In this document: positions 8,348 through 16,459 of the stretch, piece after piece | How positions within the stretch are numbered: position 1 is the stretch's first letter | How the letters are laid out: every line of letters starts with the position of its first letter | Origin: Albidovulum denitrificans | GTDB lineage: Bacteria > Pseudomonadota > Alphaproteobacteria > Rhodobacterales > Rhodobacteraceae | Assembly: GCF_002973535.1 (NCBI RefSeq) | Contig: NZ_PVEP01000010.1 | Location: 62,001 to 126,000 of the forward strand | Direction: 5' to 3' | Length of the DNA stretch: 64,000 nt | Program-made: the position numbers and the translations under genes | Notes under the pieces: generated by a model | The model's database searches: none | What the model was told of the DNA's origin: nothing | What the model saw: the letters and a program-made list of their open reading frames with translations, nothing else

Positions 8348-9303
8348 CCGAGGCTTTGAAACTGACCGATCTGGCAAAGTCCTTTCCCGTCGGCCGTGGT
8401 TTTCTGGGCGGCGCCAGGGGGGCGGTGAAAGCGGTCCATCCGATCACGCTGAGCGTGCGCAAGGGGGAGACGCTGGGCATCGTCGGCGAATCCGGTTGCG
8501 GGAAATCGACGTTGGCACGGATGCTGGTCGGGCTGCTGAAACCGACCTCGGGGACGATCGAGATCGAGGGAGAGGCATTTGCCACCGCCGATCCGGCCGC
8601 CTTTGGGCGCCGGATTCAGTATGTATTTCAGGACCCGATCTCCTCCCTCAACCCGCGCAAGACGATCCGGCAGATCATGGAGGCGCCGCTGAAGCGGCTT
8701 CACAACATGCCGGCAGAGGCGCGCAAGGAACGGATCGCGGAGATCTTCGACAGCGTCAATCTGCGGGAGGAGTTCCTTGACCGCTACCCGCATGAATTCT
8801 CGGGCGGGCAGGCGCAGCGGATCGGCATCGCGCGTGCGCTGGCGGCCAGCGCGCGCATCCTGATCCTGGATGAACCCGTCTCGGCGCTTGACGTGTCGGT
8901 TCAGGCGCAGGTTCTGAACCTTCTGGCGGACCTGCGGGCCGCGTTCGACCTGACCTATCTGTTCATCAGCCATGACCTTGCCGTGGTCGAGGCGGTCAGC
9001 GACCGGATCGCGGTTCTCTATTTCGGCTCGGTCGTGGAACTTGGCCCGGCGGAGGAGGTCTTCGCGACGCCGCGCCATCCCTATACCCGGCTTCTGGCCG
9101 ATAGTGCGCCGGTCGTCGGCCGCCCCCTTGCCGCCCCCGAGGCCGCCGGAACCGACCTTCCCGATCCGCTGAACCCGCCGCCCGGCTGCGCCTTCGCCGG
9201 GCGCTGCCCCCATGCGACGGACCGCTGCCGGTCCGAGGTGCCGCGTCTGGAACCGATCGGCGATCACGCCAGGGTTGCCTGTTTCCACCCGCTTCCGGCG
9301 TGA
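8344..9303 (+). CDS. ABC transporter ATP-binding protein, DppF-like
   Basis: About 319 residues starting with the ATG at 8344 inside an ATGA overlap. Walker A GESGCGKST, Q-loop FQDPISSLNPRKT, signature FSGGQAQR, Walker B LILDEPVSALD and switch His ISHDLAVVE are all intact. The C-terminal GCAFAGRCPHATDRC is the oligopeptide-transporter extension that can bind a cluster or metal. It pairs with the ATPase half of the preceding fusion to power uptake. Last gene of the transport operon. Confidence 0.93.
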   Translation: MTEALKLTDLAKSFPVGRGFLGGARGAVKAVHPITLSVRKGETLGIVGESGCGKSTLARMLVGLLKPTSGTIEIEGEAFATADPAAFGRRIQYVFQDPISSLNPRKTIRQIMEAPLKRLHNMPAEARKERIAEIFDSVNLREEFLDRYPHEFSGGQAQRIGIARALAASARILILDEPVSALDVSVQAQVLNLLADLRAAFDLTYLFISHDLAVVEAVSDRIAVLYFGSVVELGPAEEVFATPRHPYTRLLADSAPVVGRPLAAPEAAGTDLPDPLNPPPGCAFAGRCPHATDRCRSEVPRLEPIGDHARVACFHPLPA

Positions 9304-9341
9304 CGGTCGGGGCGGCTTGCCGCGACTATTTCCCCGACGAC

Positions 9342-9368
9342 AAACAATTCCAAATGACCTAATTGTTT
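9342..9368. promoter_or_regulatory. Inverted repeat AAACAATT-N11-AATTGTTT, candidate operator
   Basis: Perfect 8-bp arms at 9342-9349 and 9361-9368, 19 bp centre to centre (about two helical turns), in the only gap before the seven-gene operon. TTTCCCCG occurs on each side (9329-9336 and 9366-9373). The AT-rich dyad in GC-rich DNA and its place about 70 nt before the start codon suggest a regulator site. The regulator is unknown. Confidence 0.5.
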
Positions 9369-9380
9369 CCCCGAAGCGCC

Positions 9381-9422
9381 ATGGTAATGCCAGAAAAGGC
9401 AATAGGCTGGCGCGGTTACCAT
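9381..9422 (+). promoter_or_regulatory. Two-part stem-loop in the leader of the HMG-CoA reductase homologue gene
   Basis: ATGGTAA (9381-9387) pairs with TTACCAT (9416-9422), and inside it GCCAG (9389-9393) pairs with CTGGC (9407-9411), leaving a loop of 13 nt. It ends 13 nt before the ATG at 9436, where no good Shine-Dalgarno sequence is seen. It could be an RNA structure controlling translation or a DNA site; this is inference. Confidence 0.4.
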
Positions 9423-9435
9423 TGATGGCGGTTTG

Positions 9436-10695
9436 ATGATCGTTCCTTTTCACGTCTCCGAGATGCTTCGCCGGGTGCGGCGCAAGATTGCCCAAAGCGG
9501 TGAGATGCCGCGCATGGCGCCCCGCCCCGACGACAGCCGCACCTTCCGCATCGCGCCTCGCGTGACGCCCGAGACGGTCGCGCGCCTGCACCGCGATCTG
9601 GGGCTGGATGACACCGCGCGCGCGGCGCTGTTCGGTCCCGGCACGCAAGAGGACCTGCCGCGCTATGCCCGCAATATCGAGAACATGATCGGCACCGTCG
9701 CGCTGCCGGTGGGCATGATCGGGCCGCTTCGGGTCAACGGGGTGAACGCCCAAGGCGACTACCCGGTGCCGATGGCGACGAGCGAGGCGGCGCTGGTCGC
9801 CTCTTACGGGCGCGGCGCGCGGGCGGCGAACCGGGCGGGCGGGGTCAGCACCGCGGTGCTTTACGAAGGGGTGCTGCGCAGCCCCGCCTTCGTCTTCGCG
9901 ACGCTGCTTGACGCCGGGCGTTTCGTCGAATGGGTCGTGGCGCATGTCGAGACGCTGAAGGTGGCGGCAGAGGCGACGACACGGCACGGCAAGCTTGTCT
10001 CGCTGGAACCCGTGATCGACAACAACATCGCCTTCCTGCTTTGCCGATATTCGACCGGCGATGCCTCGGGTCAGAACATGGTCACCATCGCGACGGATGC
10101 GCTTTGCCGCCATATCGCCGCGGAATGTCCGATCCGGCCAACGGCCTGGTATGTCGAGGGCAATTTTTCCGGCGACAAGAAGGCTTCGGGCCTTGGCATG
10201 ATCACCGGGCGGGGCCGCAAGGTCAGCGCCTCGGTCCTGCTGCCGGGTGAGGTGGTGACCCGTCTGCTTGGCACCAGCATCGACGCGATGCTGGACTATG
10301 CGCGGGTCGCCAATCTCGGTTCGCTCCTCTCCGGCCAGCTGGGCGCGCAGGCGCATTACGCCAATGGCCTTGCCGCGATCTATATCGCGACCGGGCAGGA
10401 CGCGGCTTGCGTGGCCGAAAGTGCCGTCGGCTTCACCCGGATGGAACGGCGCGAGGCGGGGCTTTTCTGTTCGGTGACCATGCCATCAATCCTTGTCGGC
10501 ACGGTGGGCGGCGGTACCGGCCTGCCGACGCAATCGGCCTGTCTGGAGTTGATGGGTCTCAAGGGCGAAGGCCACGGCCCCGCGCTGGCCGAGGTCACGG
10601 CGGCCGCCTGTCTTTGCGGTGAGATTTCCATTGTCGCGGCGATGGCCTCGGGCGCCTTTTCCGGCGCGCATGAGAAGTTGGCGCGCCTCAGATGA
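9436..10695 (+). CDS. HMG-CoA reductase homologue (class I-like)
   Basis: 419 residues. Class I HMG-CoA reductase signatures are clear: ENMIGTVALPVGMIGPL (82-98), MATSEAALVAS with Glu117, GDASGQNM (208-215), DKK at 247-249, AIYIATGQD with Asp322, VGTVGGGTGLPTQSACLE, and His412 near the C-terminus. The four catalytic positions of the family (Glu, Lys, Asp, His) are therefore present. The family reduces HMG-CoA to mevalonate with two NAD(P)H in the cytosol. No other mevalonate-pathway gene lies in the operon and this bacterial group normally uses the MEP pathway, so the natural substrate may be another acyl-CoA. The start is ATG 9436; a TTG lies just before it. First gene of a seven-gene operon; overlaps the next gene by 4 nt. 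Confidence 0.85.
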   Translation: MIVPFHVSEMLRRVRRKIAQSGEMPRMAPRPDDSRTFRIAPRVTPETVARLHRDLGLDDTARAALFGPGTQEDLPRYARNIENMIGTVALPVGMIGPLRVNGVNAQGDYPVPMATSEAALVASYGRGARAANRAGGVSTAVLYEGVLRSPAFVFATLLDAGRFVEWVVAHVETLKVAAEATTRHGKLVSLEPVIDNNIAFLLCRYSTGDASGQNMVTIATDALCRHIAAECPIRPTAWYVEGNFSGDKKASGLGMITGRGRKVSASVLLPGEVVTRLLGTSIDAMLDYARVANLGSLLSGQLGAQAHYANGLAAIYIATGQDAACVAESAVGFTRMERREAGLFCSVTMPSILVGTVGGGTGLPTQSACLELMGLKGEGHGPALAEVTAAACLCGEISIVAAMASGAFSGAHEKLARLR

Positions 10696-11606
10696 CCCCG
10701 TTTCAGCGTTTTTGGACCTATCAGCGGGAACGTTTCCCGCTTTTCAAGACGGTGCCGCTGCTGGCGGTCTTTTCGGCGGCCAGCATCAATATCTCTGCCC
10801 TCCTGGCCGGTCGCGCCTTGCCGGGGGCGGGGGCCTATGCCGCAGGTTTCGTCGCGGTGCTGATCCTCTTCTTCCAGATGCGCGCGGCGGATGAATGGAA
10901 GGACCGGGAGATCGACCGCCTCTACCGCCCCGAACGGGCGATCCCGCGCGGTCTGGTGCGGCTTTCGACCGTTCTTCTGATCGCGCTGGCGCTGGTGCCG
11001 GTGGCGCTGGGCGCCGCGCTGACGGTCGGCGCGGGGGCGGCGTGGCTTTTGCTGCTGGTCTGGGTCTGGCTTTCCGCGATGACGCTGGAATTCGGCGTGC
11101 CGCGCTGGCTGGTGGCGCATCCGTTGATCTATCTGGTCAGCCACATGGCGATCATGCCGCTGATCGACCTTTTCCTGACCGGGATCGAGTGGAGCGGCCG
11201 GGGCGGGCCTGCGCCCGCGCTCTGGCTGTTCCTCGCGCTGTCCTTCGTCAATGGCTGCGTGCTTGAGATCGGGCGCAAGACCTGGGCGCCCGAGGCGGAG
11301 CGGGACGGGGTGGAGAGCTATTCGAAGCTTTGGGGTCCGGTGCGCAGCGCGCGGGTCTGGATCGGGCTTGTCGCCGTCTCGGCCGCCTTGCTGGCGGGCG
11401 TCGGCTGGGCCGCCGGGCATTTCTGGCCGCTGGCCGCGCTGGCGGCGGCGGGGTTCGGCGCGGCGGTGTGGGTCGCGCTGCGCTTCATGCAACGCCCGGA
11501 CCCGGCCGGGCAGGCGCGGATCGACGCGGCGGCGGGGCTTTGGGTGTTGCTTTGTTATGCAGGCGCGGGCTTCGTGCCACTTCTCTTGCGGGGGGCCATG
11601 CCATGA
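10692..11606 (+). CDS. UbiA-superfamily membrane prenyltransferase
   Basis: 304 residues, about 8-9 membrane helices. The first Asp-rich loop is QMRAADEWKDREIDRLYRPE, a variant of the UbiA NxxxDxxxD motif in which Asp residues remain but the leading Asn is not obvious. The second loop is LEIGRKTWAPEAERDGVESY, matching the second polar motif of UbiA relatives. The superfamily moves prenyl groups from diphosphates onto aromatic, glyceryl-phosphate or other acceptors in the membrane with Mg2+. Acceptor and donor are unknown. It overlaps the genes on both sides (ATGA), and sits beside a reductase and a phosphotransferase. Confidence 0.78.
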   Translation: MTPFQRFWTYQRERFPLFKTVPLLAVFSAASINISALLAGRALPGAGAYAAGFVAVLILFFQMRAADEWKDREIDRLYRPERAIPRGLVRLSTVLLIALALVPVALGAALTVGAGAAWLLLLVWVWLSAMTLEFGVPRWLVAHPLIYLVSHMAIMPLIDLFLTGIEWSGRGGPAPALWLFLALSFVNGCVLEIGRKTWAPEAERDGVESYSKLWGPVRSARVWIGLVAVSAALLAGVGWAAGHFWPLAALAAAGFGAAVWVALRFMQRPDPAGQARIDAAAGLWVLLCYAGAGFVPLLLRGAMP

Positions 11607-14050
11607 GCGGGCTTTTGGGGCCGGATAGGGCGCGCGATCCCAATGACGTCGGCGGCAAGGCCGCCGCGCTGTCGCGCCTTGTCGCGGCGGGCTTCGACGT
11701 GCCGCCCTTCGTGGTTCTGGCCGATGCCGCCTTTCGGGCGAATGGCACCACGCTGCGCGCCGATGCGGCGCGGGCGCTGGCGGACGCGCTGGAACCGCTC
11801 GGTCCCGGCCCCTATGCCGTTCGTTCCTCCGCGCGCGGCGAGGATGGGGCAGAGGCCAGCCATGCGGGGCAGTTCGCCACCGTGCTGAACGTCCCGGCGG
11901 ATGGCGTCGCAGCCGCCGCCGCCAAGGTGCGCGCTTCGGGTCGTGCCGCCCATGTCGCGCGCTACCGGGCAGAGCGCGGGGTGGAGGCGGCGGGCCTTCC
12001 CGCCGTCGTCGTGCAGGCCATGGTGCCTGCCCGCGCCGCCGGGGTGGCCTTTTCCGCCGATCCGGTCTCTGGCGCGCGCGATACCGCCGTGATCTCTGCC
12101 GTCGCGGGGCTGGGCGAGGCGCTGGTCAGCGGCGAGGTGGATGGCGAAAGCTGGTCCGTCGCCGGTGATGGCCAGATCGCCACCGGCCCTGCGGTGCCTG
12201 AGGTCCTGACCGGTCCCGAGGCCACCGCCATCGCCGCCCTTGCCCGGCAGGCAGAGGCGGCCTTTGGCGCGCCGCAGGACATCGAATGGGCCTTTGACGG
12301 TGACCGGCTGCGGCTTCTTCAGGCGCGTCCGATCACCACCGCCCTGCGCCCCGCGCCCCGGCCCGACGGCGCGCTGACCGTTCTGGACAATTCCAACATC
12401 GTCGAAAGCTATCCCGGCCTCGTCTCCCCCCTGACCTACAGTTTTGCCGCCTATAGCTATGACCGCGTCTACCGCGCCTTCGTCGCCCTTCTGGGGCTGA
12501 GCGAAGCGCGCATCGCCGCGAATGGAGAGGTCTTCGCCAACCTCCTCGCCCGCGTCGACGGGCGGGTCTATTACAACCTTGGCAACTGGTACCGCGCGCT
12601 GGCGCTGCTGCCGGCCTTCTCGCTGAACAGCGACTACATGGAAACCATGATGGGCGTGGAGGAACCGCTGCCCGCGGAGCTGACCGGGGCGCTGGCCCCG
12701 CCGCCCGCGCGGGGCTTTCGCCGCGTGGTGGAATACCTGCGGCTGGCGCGGATCGGTGGCGGTCTGGTGGTTGAGGCCGCGCGTCTGGGCCGGACCAGGC
12801 GTCGCTTCCTCGCGCGGCTGGAAACCGCATTGAGGGCCGGGCCGGACCCGGCGACGGCGAACCCGACCGACCTTGCCGCGATCTACCGGCGGATCGAGGG
12901 GACGTTACTGGACCGCTGGGACGCGCCGCTTGTCAACGATTTCCTCTGCATGGTGGGTTTCGGCGCCTCGCGCGCGCTTTTGGGGAAATGGGCCGGTGAG
13001 GCCGGGTTGATGTTCCACAACGACGTGATGATCGGGCAGGGCGGGATCGTCTCCGCCGAACCCGCCCGCAGGATTGCCGCGATGGGCAGGATGGCGCGGG
13101 GCGACGCGGCGATGCTGGACGCGCTGGGCAAGGGGCGCGCGGCGCTGGCCGACCACCCCGCGCTTGACCGGGCGGTGTCGGACTATCTCGCCGACTTTGG
13201 CGACCGCTGCACCGAGGAGTTGAAGCTGGAAAGCCTGCCGCTGTCGGAAGAGCCGGGCCCGCTTCTGGCCGCGATTGCCAGTGCCGCGCACCGTCCCGAA
13301 GGCGGCGCGGCGGAACGGCCCGAACCCGACTGGGCCGCGCTGATGCCGGACAGCCCGTTCAAGCGAACCGTCGCGCGGCTTTTGACCGGATGGGCCGCCG
13401 CGCGGGTGCGGGACCGGGAAAACCTGCGGTTCGAACGCACCCGCATCTTCGCCCATGCCCGCCGCGTCTTTCTGGCGATGGGGCGCGAATTCCACGCGCG
13501 CGGCATGATCGGCGATCCGCGCGACGTGCTGTTCCTGACCGTGGCCGAGGTTCTGGGCGCCATCGAGGGCGCGGGCCTGTCGCGCGACCTTTCTGCCCTG
13601 ATCGCGCTGCGCAAGGCGGGGGCAGAGGCCGACGCCGCCCGCCCGGCGCCGCCCGAACGCATCCTCCTGCGCGGTGCCGTCGCCGCCCACCGGCCCCCGG
13701 CCGAGGTCGCCGCGCCCGCCGGAACCGGCGAGGACCGCCAGGGGACCGGCTGTTCCAAGGGCCGCGTGACGGCGCGCGCGCGTGTCGTCCGTGACCCGCG
13801 GCGCGAAACGTTGCTGCCGGGCGAAATCCTCGTCGCAGCCAATACCGATCCGGGCTGGATCGCGCTTTTCGCCGGGGCGGCGGCGATTGTCGTCGAACGC
13901 GGCTCTCTCCTCTCCCATTCCGCCATCGTCTCGCGCGAGATGGGTATTCCCTGTGTCGTCGGCATCCGCGACGCGACGCGCTGGATCGAGACCGGGGATC
14001 TGATCGAGGTCGACGGCGCCTCGGGGCAGGTGAGGAAGTGTCATGACTGA
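11603..14050 (+). CDS. Phosphohistidine-swivel dikinase (PEP synthase / rifampin phosphotransferase-like)
   Basis: 815 residues. Residues about 1-245 are the pyruvate-phosphate-dikinase ATP-binding domain (NDVGGKAAALSRLVAAGF; YAVRSSARGEDGAEASHAGQ; IEWAFDGDRLRLLQARPI). A long central domain about 250-700 has no family motif I recognise. The C-terminal swivel domain (about 715-815) carries SLLSHSAIVSREMGIPCVVG with the phosphoryl-carrier His772. There is no PEP/pyruvate-binding barrel after it. ATP domain, central substrate domain and terminal His domain is the order of rifampin phosphotransferase, which moves the ATP beta-phosphate to an alcohol. A small-molecule phosphorylation step is therefore the best guess. 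The start at 11603 overlaps the previous stop (ATGA). Confidence 0.8.
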   Translation: MSGLLGPDRARDPNDVGGKAAALSRLVAAGFDVPPFVVLADAAFRANGTTLRADAARALADALEPLGPGPYAVRSSARGEDGAEASHAGQFATVLNVPADGVAAAAAKVRASGRAAHVARYRAERGVEAAGLPAVVVQAMVPARAAGVAFSADPVSGARDTAVISAVAGLGEALVSGEVDGESWSVAGDGQIATGPAVPEVLTGPEATAIAALARQAEAAFGAPQDIEWAFDGDRLRLLQARPITTALRPAPRPDGALTVLDNSNIVESYPGLVSPLTYSFAAYSYDRVYRAFVALLGLSEARIAANGEVFANLLARVDGRVYYNLGNWYRALALLPAFSLNSDYMETMMGVEEPLPAELTGALAPPPARGFRRVVEYLRLARIGGGLVVEAARLGRTRRRFLARLETALRAGPDPATANPTDLAAIYRRIEGTLLDRWDAPLVNDFLCMVGFGASRALLGKWAGEAGLMFHNDVMIGQGGIVSAEPARRIAAMGRMARGDAAMLDALGKGRAALADHPALDRAVSDYLADFGDRCTEELKLESLPLSEEPGPLLAAIASAAHRPEGGAAERPEPDWAALMPDSPFKRTVARLLTGWAAARVRDRENLRFERTRIFAHARRVFLAMGREFHARGMIGDPRDVLFLTVAEVLGAIEGAGLSRDLSALIALRKAGAEADAARPAPPERILLRGAVAAHRPPAEVAAPAGTGEDRQGTGCSKGRVTARARVVRDPRRETLLPGEILVAANTDPGWIALFAGAAAIVVERGSLLSHSAIVSREMGIPCVVGIRDATRWIETGDLIEVDGASGQVRKCHD

Positions 14051-15134
14051 CCTGGCGATCACCGACCGCGCCGCCTTCGACCGCATCCGCTATGCCCAGG
14101 CGTGGGAGGATGCCGATGTCCTGACCGGCGCCATGGGCGCGCGGTCCGGCGGCGATCTGGTGTCGATCTGTGCCTCCGGCGACAACGCGCTGGCGCTGCT
14201 TTTGTGCGATCCGGCGCGGGTTCATGCGGTCGACATCTCGCCCGCGCAGATCGAATGCCTGAACCTGCGCCTTGGCGCCTATGCGGCGCTTTCGCATGGG
14301 GAGTTCCTGATCCTGATGGGCGCGCGCCCCGGCCCCGGCCGCGCGGCGCTGCTGGAAAAGGCGCTGCGCGACAGCCCGGCCCCGACGCAGCGCTTCTGGA
14401 GCGCGCTTCGGCCCGAGGTCGAAGCCCATGGCGCGGGCGGTGTCGGCAAGTTCGAACATTACTTCCGCATCTTCGCGCGCCGCCTTATGCCGCTGGTCCA
14501 CAGCCGCGCCACGGTCGAAGCGATTTTCGAACCCCGCGATCCGGTGGCGCGGGCGAAGTTCTTCGACACGCGGTTCAACACCTGGCGCTGGCGGATGCTG
14601 GTGAAGCTTTTCTTCTCGCGCGCGGCGATGGGGCGGCTGGGGCGGGACCGGGCGTTTTTCGATCATGTCGAGGGCAGCGTGGCGGACCATGTCTTCTCGC
14701 GCCTGCGCCATGCAGGGGTGGCGACCGATCCGTCGCAGAACCCCTACCTGCACTGGATCATGACCACCCGCCACGGCGCCGCCCTGCCGCTGCCCTGGCG
14801 GGAAGAGGCGTTTGCGACGATCCGTGACCGGCTTGACCGGATCGCGCCGCATCTGGGGCCGATCGAGACGCTGCCGGTCACCGGGGCGGCGGGGTTCTAC
14901 CTGTCGGACATCTTCGAATACATGTCGCCCGATCTGGCGGCCTCGGTCTATGGCACCGTTCTTGACATGGCGCGCCCCGGCGCGCGGCTGGTCTACTGGA
15001 ACATGATGGCGCCGCGCCGGGTACCGCCCGCCCATGCTTCCCGCGTCCGCACGCTGCGCGAGGAGGAGGCGCGGCTGAAGGCGCGGGACATGGCCTTTTT
15101 CTATTCCGATTTCGTGGTCGAAGAGGTGCTATGA
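14043..15134 (+). CDS. DUF3419 / BtaA-like S-adenosylmethionine-dependent 3-amino-3-carboxypropyltransferase
   Basis: 363 residues. Hallmarks of DUF3419 are present: YAQAWEDADVL (18-28), SICASGDNALALLL, AVDISPAQIECLNLRLGAY (Rossmann SAM site), and FYLSDIFEYMS. BtaA of this family transfers the 3-amino-3-carboxypropyl group of SAM to diacylglycerol to make the homoserine head of betaine lipids. No btaB-like N-methyltransferase is next to it, so the product would not be the usual betaine lipid unless methylation is encoded elsewhere. The operon context suggests a different alcohol acceptor. It overlaps the previous gene by 8 nt and the next by 4 nt. Confidence 0.8.
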   Translation: MTDLAITDRAAFDRIRYAQAWEDADVLTGAMGARSGGDLVSICASGDNALALLLCDPARVHAVDISPAQIECLNLRLGAYAALSHGEFLILMGARPGPGRAALLEKALRDSPAPTQRFWSALRPEVEAHGAGGVGKFEHYFRIFARRLMPLVHSRATVEAIFEPRDPVARAKFFDTRFNTWRWRMLVKLFFSRAAMGRLGRDRAFFDHVEGSVADHVFSRLRHAGVATDPSQNPYLHWIMTTRHGAALPLPWREEAFATIRDRLDRIAPHLGPIETLPVTGAAGFYLSDIFEYMSPDLAASVYGTVLDMARPGARLVYWNMMAPRRVPPAHASRVRTLREEEARLKARDMAFFYSDFVVEEVL

Positions 15135-16459
15135 ACACCTTCGTCCAGATCGCGGCGGTCCTTGCGCTGATCCTTGGCCTGCTTGGCACCATGGCCGGGC
15201 TGTCGCATCTGGCGAAGGCGCGGAGCTGGCACCCGGAGGTCGCGCGCAAGATCGTGCATGTCGCGGCCTCGGGCATCGCCATTCCGTTACCCTGGCTGTT
15301 CCCGGACACTTGGCCGGTCTGGCTGCTTCTGGCCCTGGCGCTGGCGGCGATGCTGGCGATGCGCACGCCGCTTCTGGCCGGGCCGGGCCGCGCGCTGCAT
15401 TCGGTCGCGCGCAAGTCCTGGGGCGATGTGCTGCTGGTCGTCTCGGTCGGCCTTGTCCTGTTGCTTTATCGGGGGGAGGCGGTGCTTTACGTCCTGCCGC
15501 TTCTGGTGCTGGCGCTTGGCGACGCGGCGGCGGCCCTGACCGGCAGCGCCTATGGCCGCAATTTCTACCGCACCGAGGATGGCAGCAAGAGCATCGAGGG
15601 CAGCACGATGTTCTTCCTTGTCGTGCTGATCCTGTCGATGGTCTGCCTGCTGCTGCTGACCGAGATGGCGCGGGGGACGCTGATCCTCGTCTCCCTCGGC
15701 GTCGCGGTCTTTGCCACCGTGATCGAGGCCGATAGCTGGCGCGGGTTCGACAATCTTTTCCTGCCGATGGGGGTGTTCCTGTTCCTCTGGCGGCTGACCG
15801 AGGCGCCGGGCGGCGACAGCCTTGCGCGGATGGCGCTGCCACTGGCGGCGATGGCGCTGGCCTACGGGGTCGGGCGCGCGGCGGGGATGAACCGCCAGGT
15901 CGCGCGCATCCATGCGGTCGCGATGTTCCTGATCCTGTCGGCGACGGATCTGTGGAACGCGGTGCTGCCCGCGCTGGTGCTGCTTGTCCACGGGACCTTC
16001 GCGTCGCGGCGGCCGGGTGCGGGGCTGGCGGCTGAGACGCTGGACATGGTCGCCGGTCTGGCGGTGCTGAGCTTCGGTTTCCTCGCGCTTGACCCTGCGG
16101 TGGGGCAAAGCGCGATCAACTTCTACGGGCTTGCCTGCGCCGCCGTCGCGGTGGCGCAGTTCGGGCGCGGGTTGTCGGGCCTTGGGCGCGGGTGGGCGGC
16201 GGTGGCGGCGCTGGTCTTCGCGGCGGCGGTCTGGGCGCTCTGGCTCTGGCTGATCGGGTTCAACAGTCCGGGCGCGCATTGGCACGGGCCGATCGGCGCG
16301 CCGGGTGCGGCGGTCCTTGCCCTGGCCGCGCTGGCCCCGACCCTTTCGCCCACGGCCTTCACCTGCGCCGCCGGGCGCCGCATCGCGCTTCTGGGCGCGG
16401 TTCCGGCGCTTTTGCTGTTCGGCGCCTGCCTGCTTCTTACCACCTCGGGGACGACATGA
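15131..16459 (+). CDS. Phytol/dolichol kinase-like integral membrane protein with extra C-terminal membrane half
   Basis: 442 residues, largely hydrophobic (about 12-14 helices). The N-terminal half (1-220) resembles the CTP-dependent phytol/dolichol kinase and CDP-diglyceride synthase superfamily: EVARKIVHVAASGIAI near the N-terminus, LALGDAAAALTGSAYGRNFY, then GSKSIEGSTMFF. The C-terminal half (about 220-442) is a further set of helices that I cannot assign, ending in a Cys-containing TAFTCAAGRR stretch. The superfamily phosphorylates polyprenols or activates phosphatidate with CTP at the membrane. Placement beside UbiA and BtaA-like enzymes suggests a prenyl-alcohol or lipid substrate. It overlaps both neighbours. 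Confidence 0.7.
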   Translation: MNTFVQIAAVLALILGLLGTMAGLSHLAKARSWHPEVARKIVHVAASGIAIPLPWLFPDTWPVWLLLALALAAMLAMRTPLLAGPGRALHSVARKSWGDVLLVVSVGLVLLLYRGEAVLYVLPLLVLALGDAAAALTGSAYGRNFYRTEDGSKSIEGSTMFFLVVLILSMVCLLLLTEMARGTLILVSLGVAVFATVIEADSWRGFDNLFLPMGVFLFLWRLTEAPGGDSLARMALPLAAMALAYGVGRAAGMNRQVARIHAVAMFLILSATDLWNAVLPALVLLVHGTFASRRPGAGLAAETLDMVAGLAVLSFGFLALDPAVGQSAINFYGLACAAVAVAQFGRGLSGLGRGWAAVAALVFAAAVWALWLWLIGFNSPGAHWHGPIGAPGAAVLALAALAPTLSPTAFTCAAGRRIALLGAVPALLLFGACLLLTTSGTT

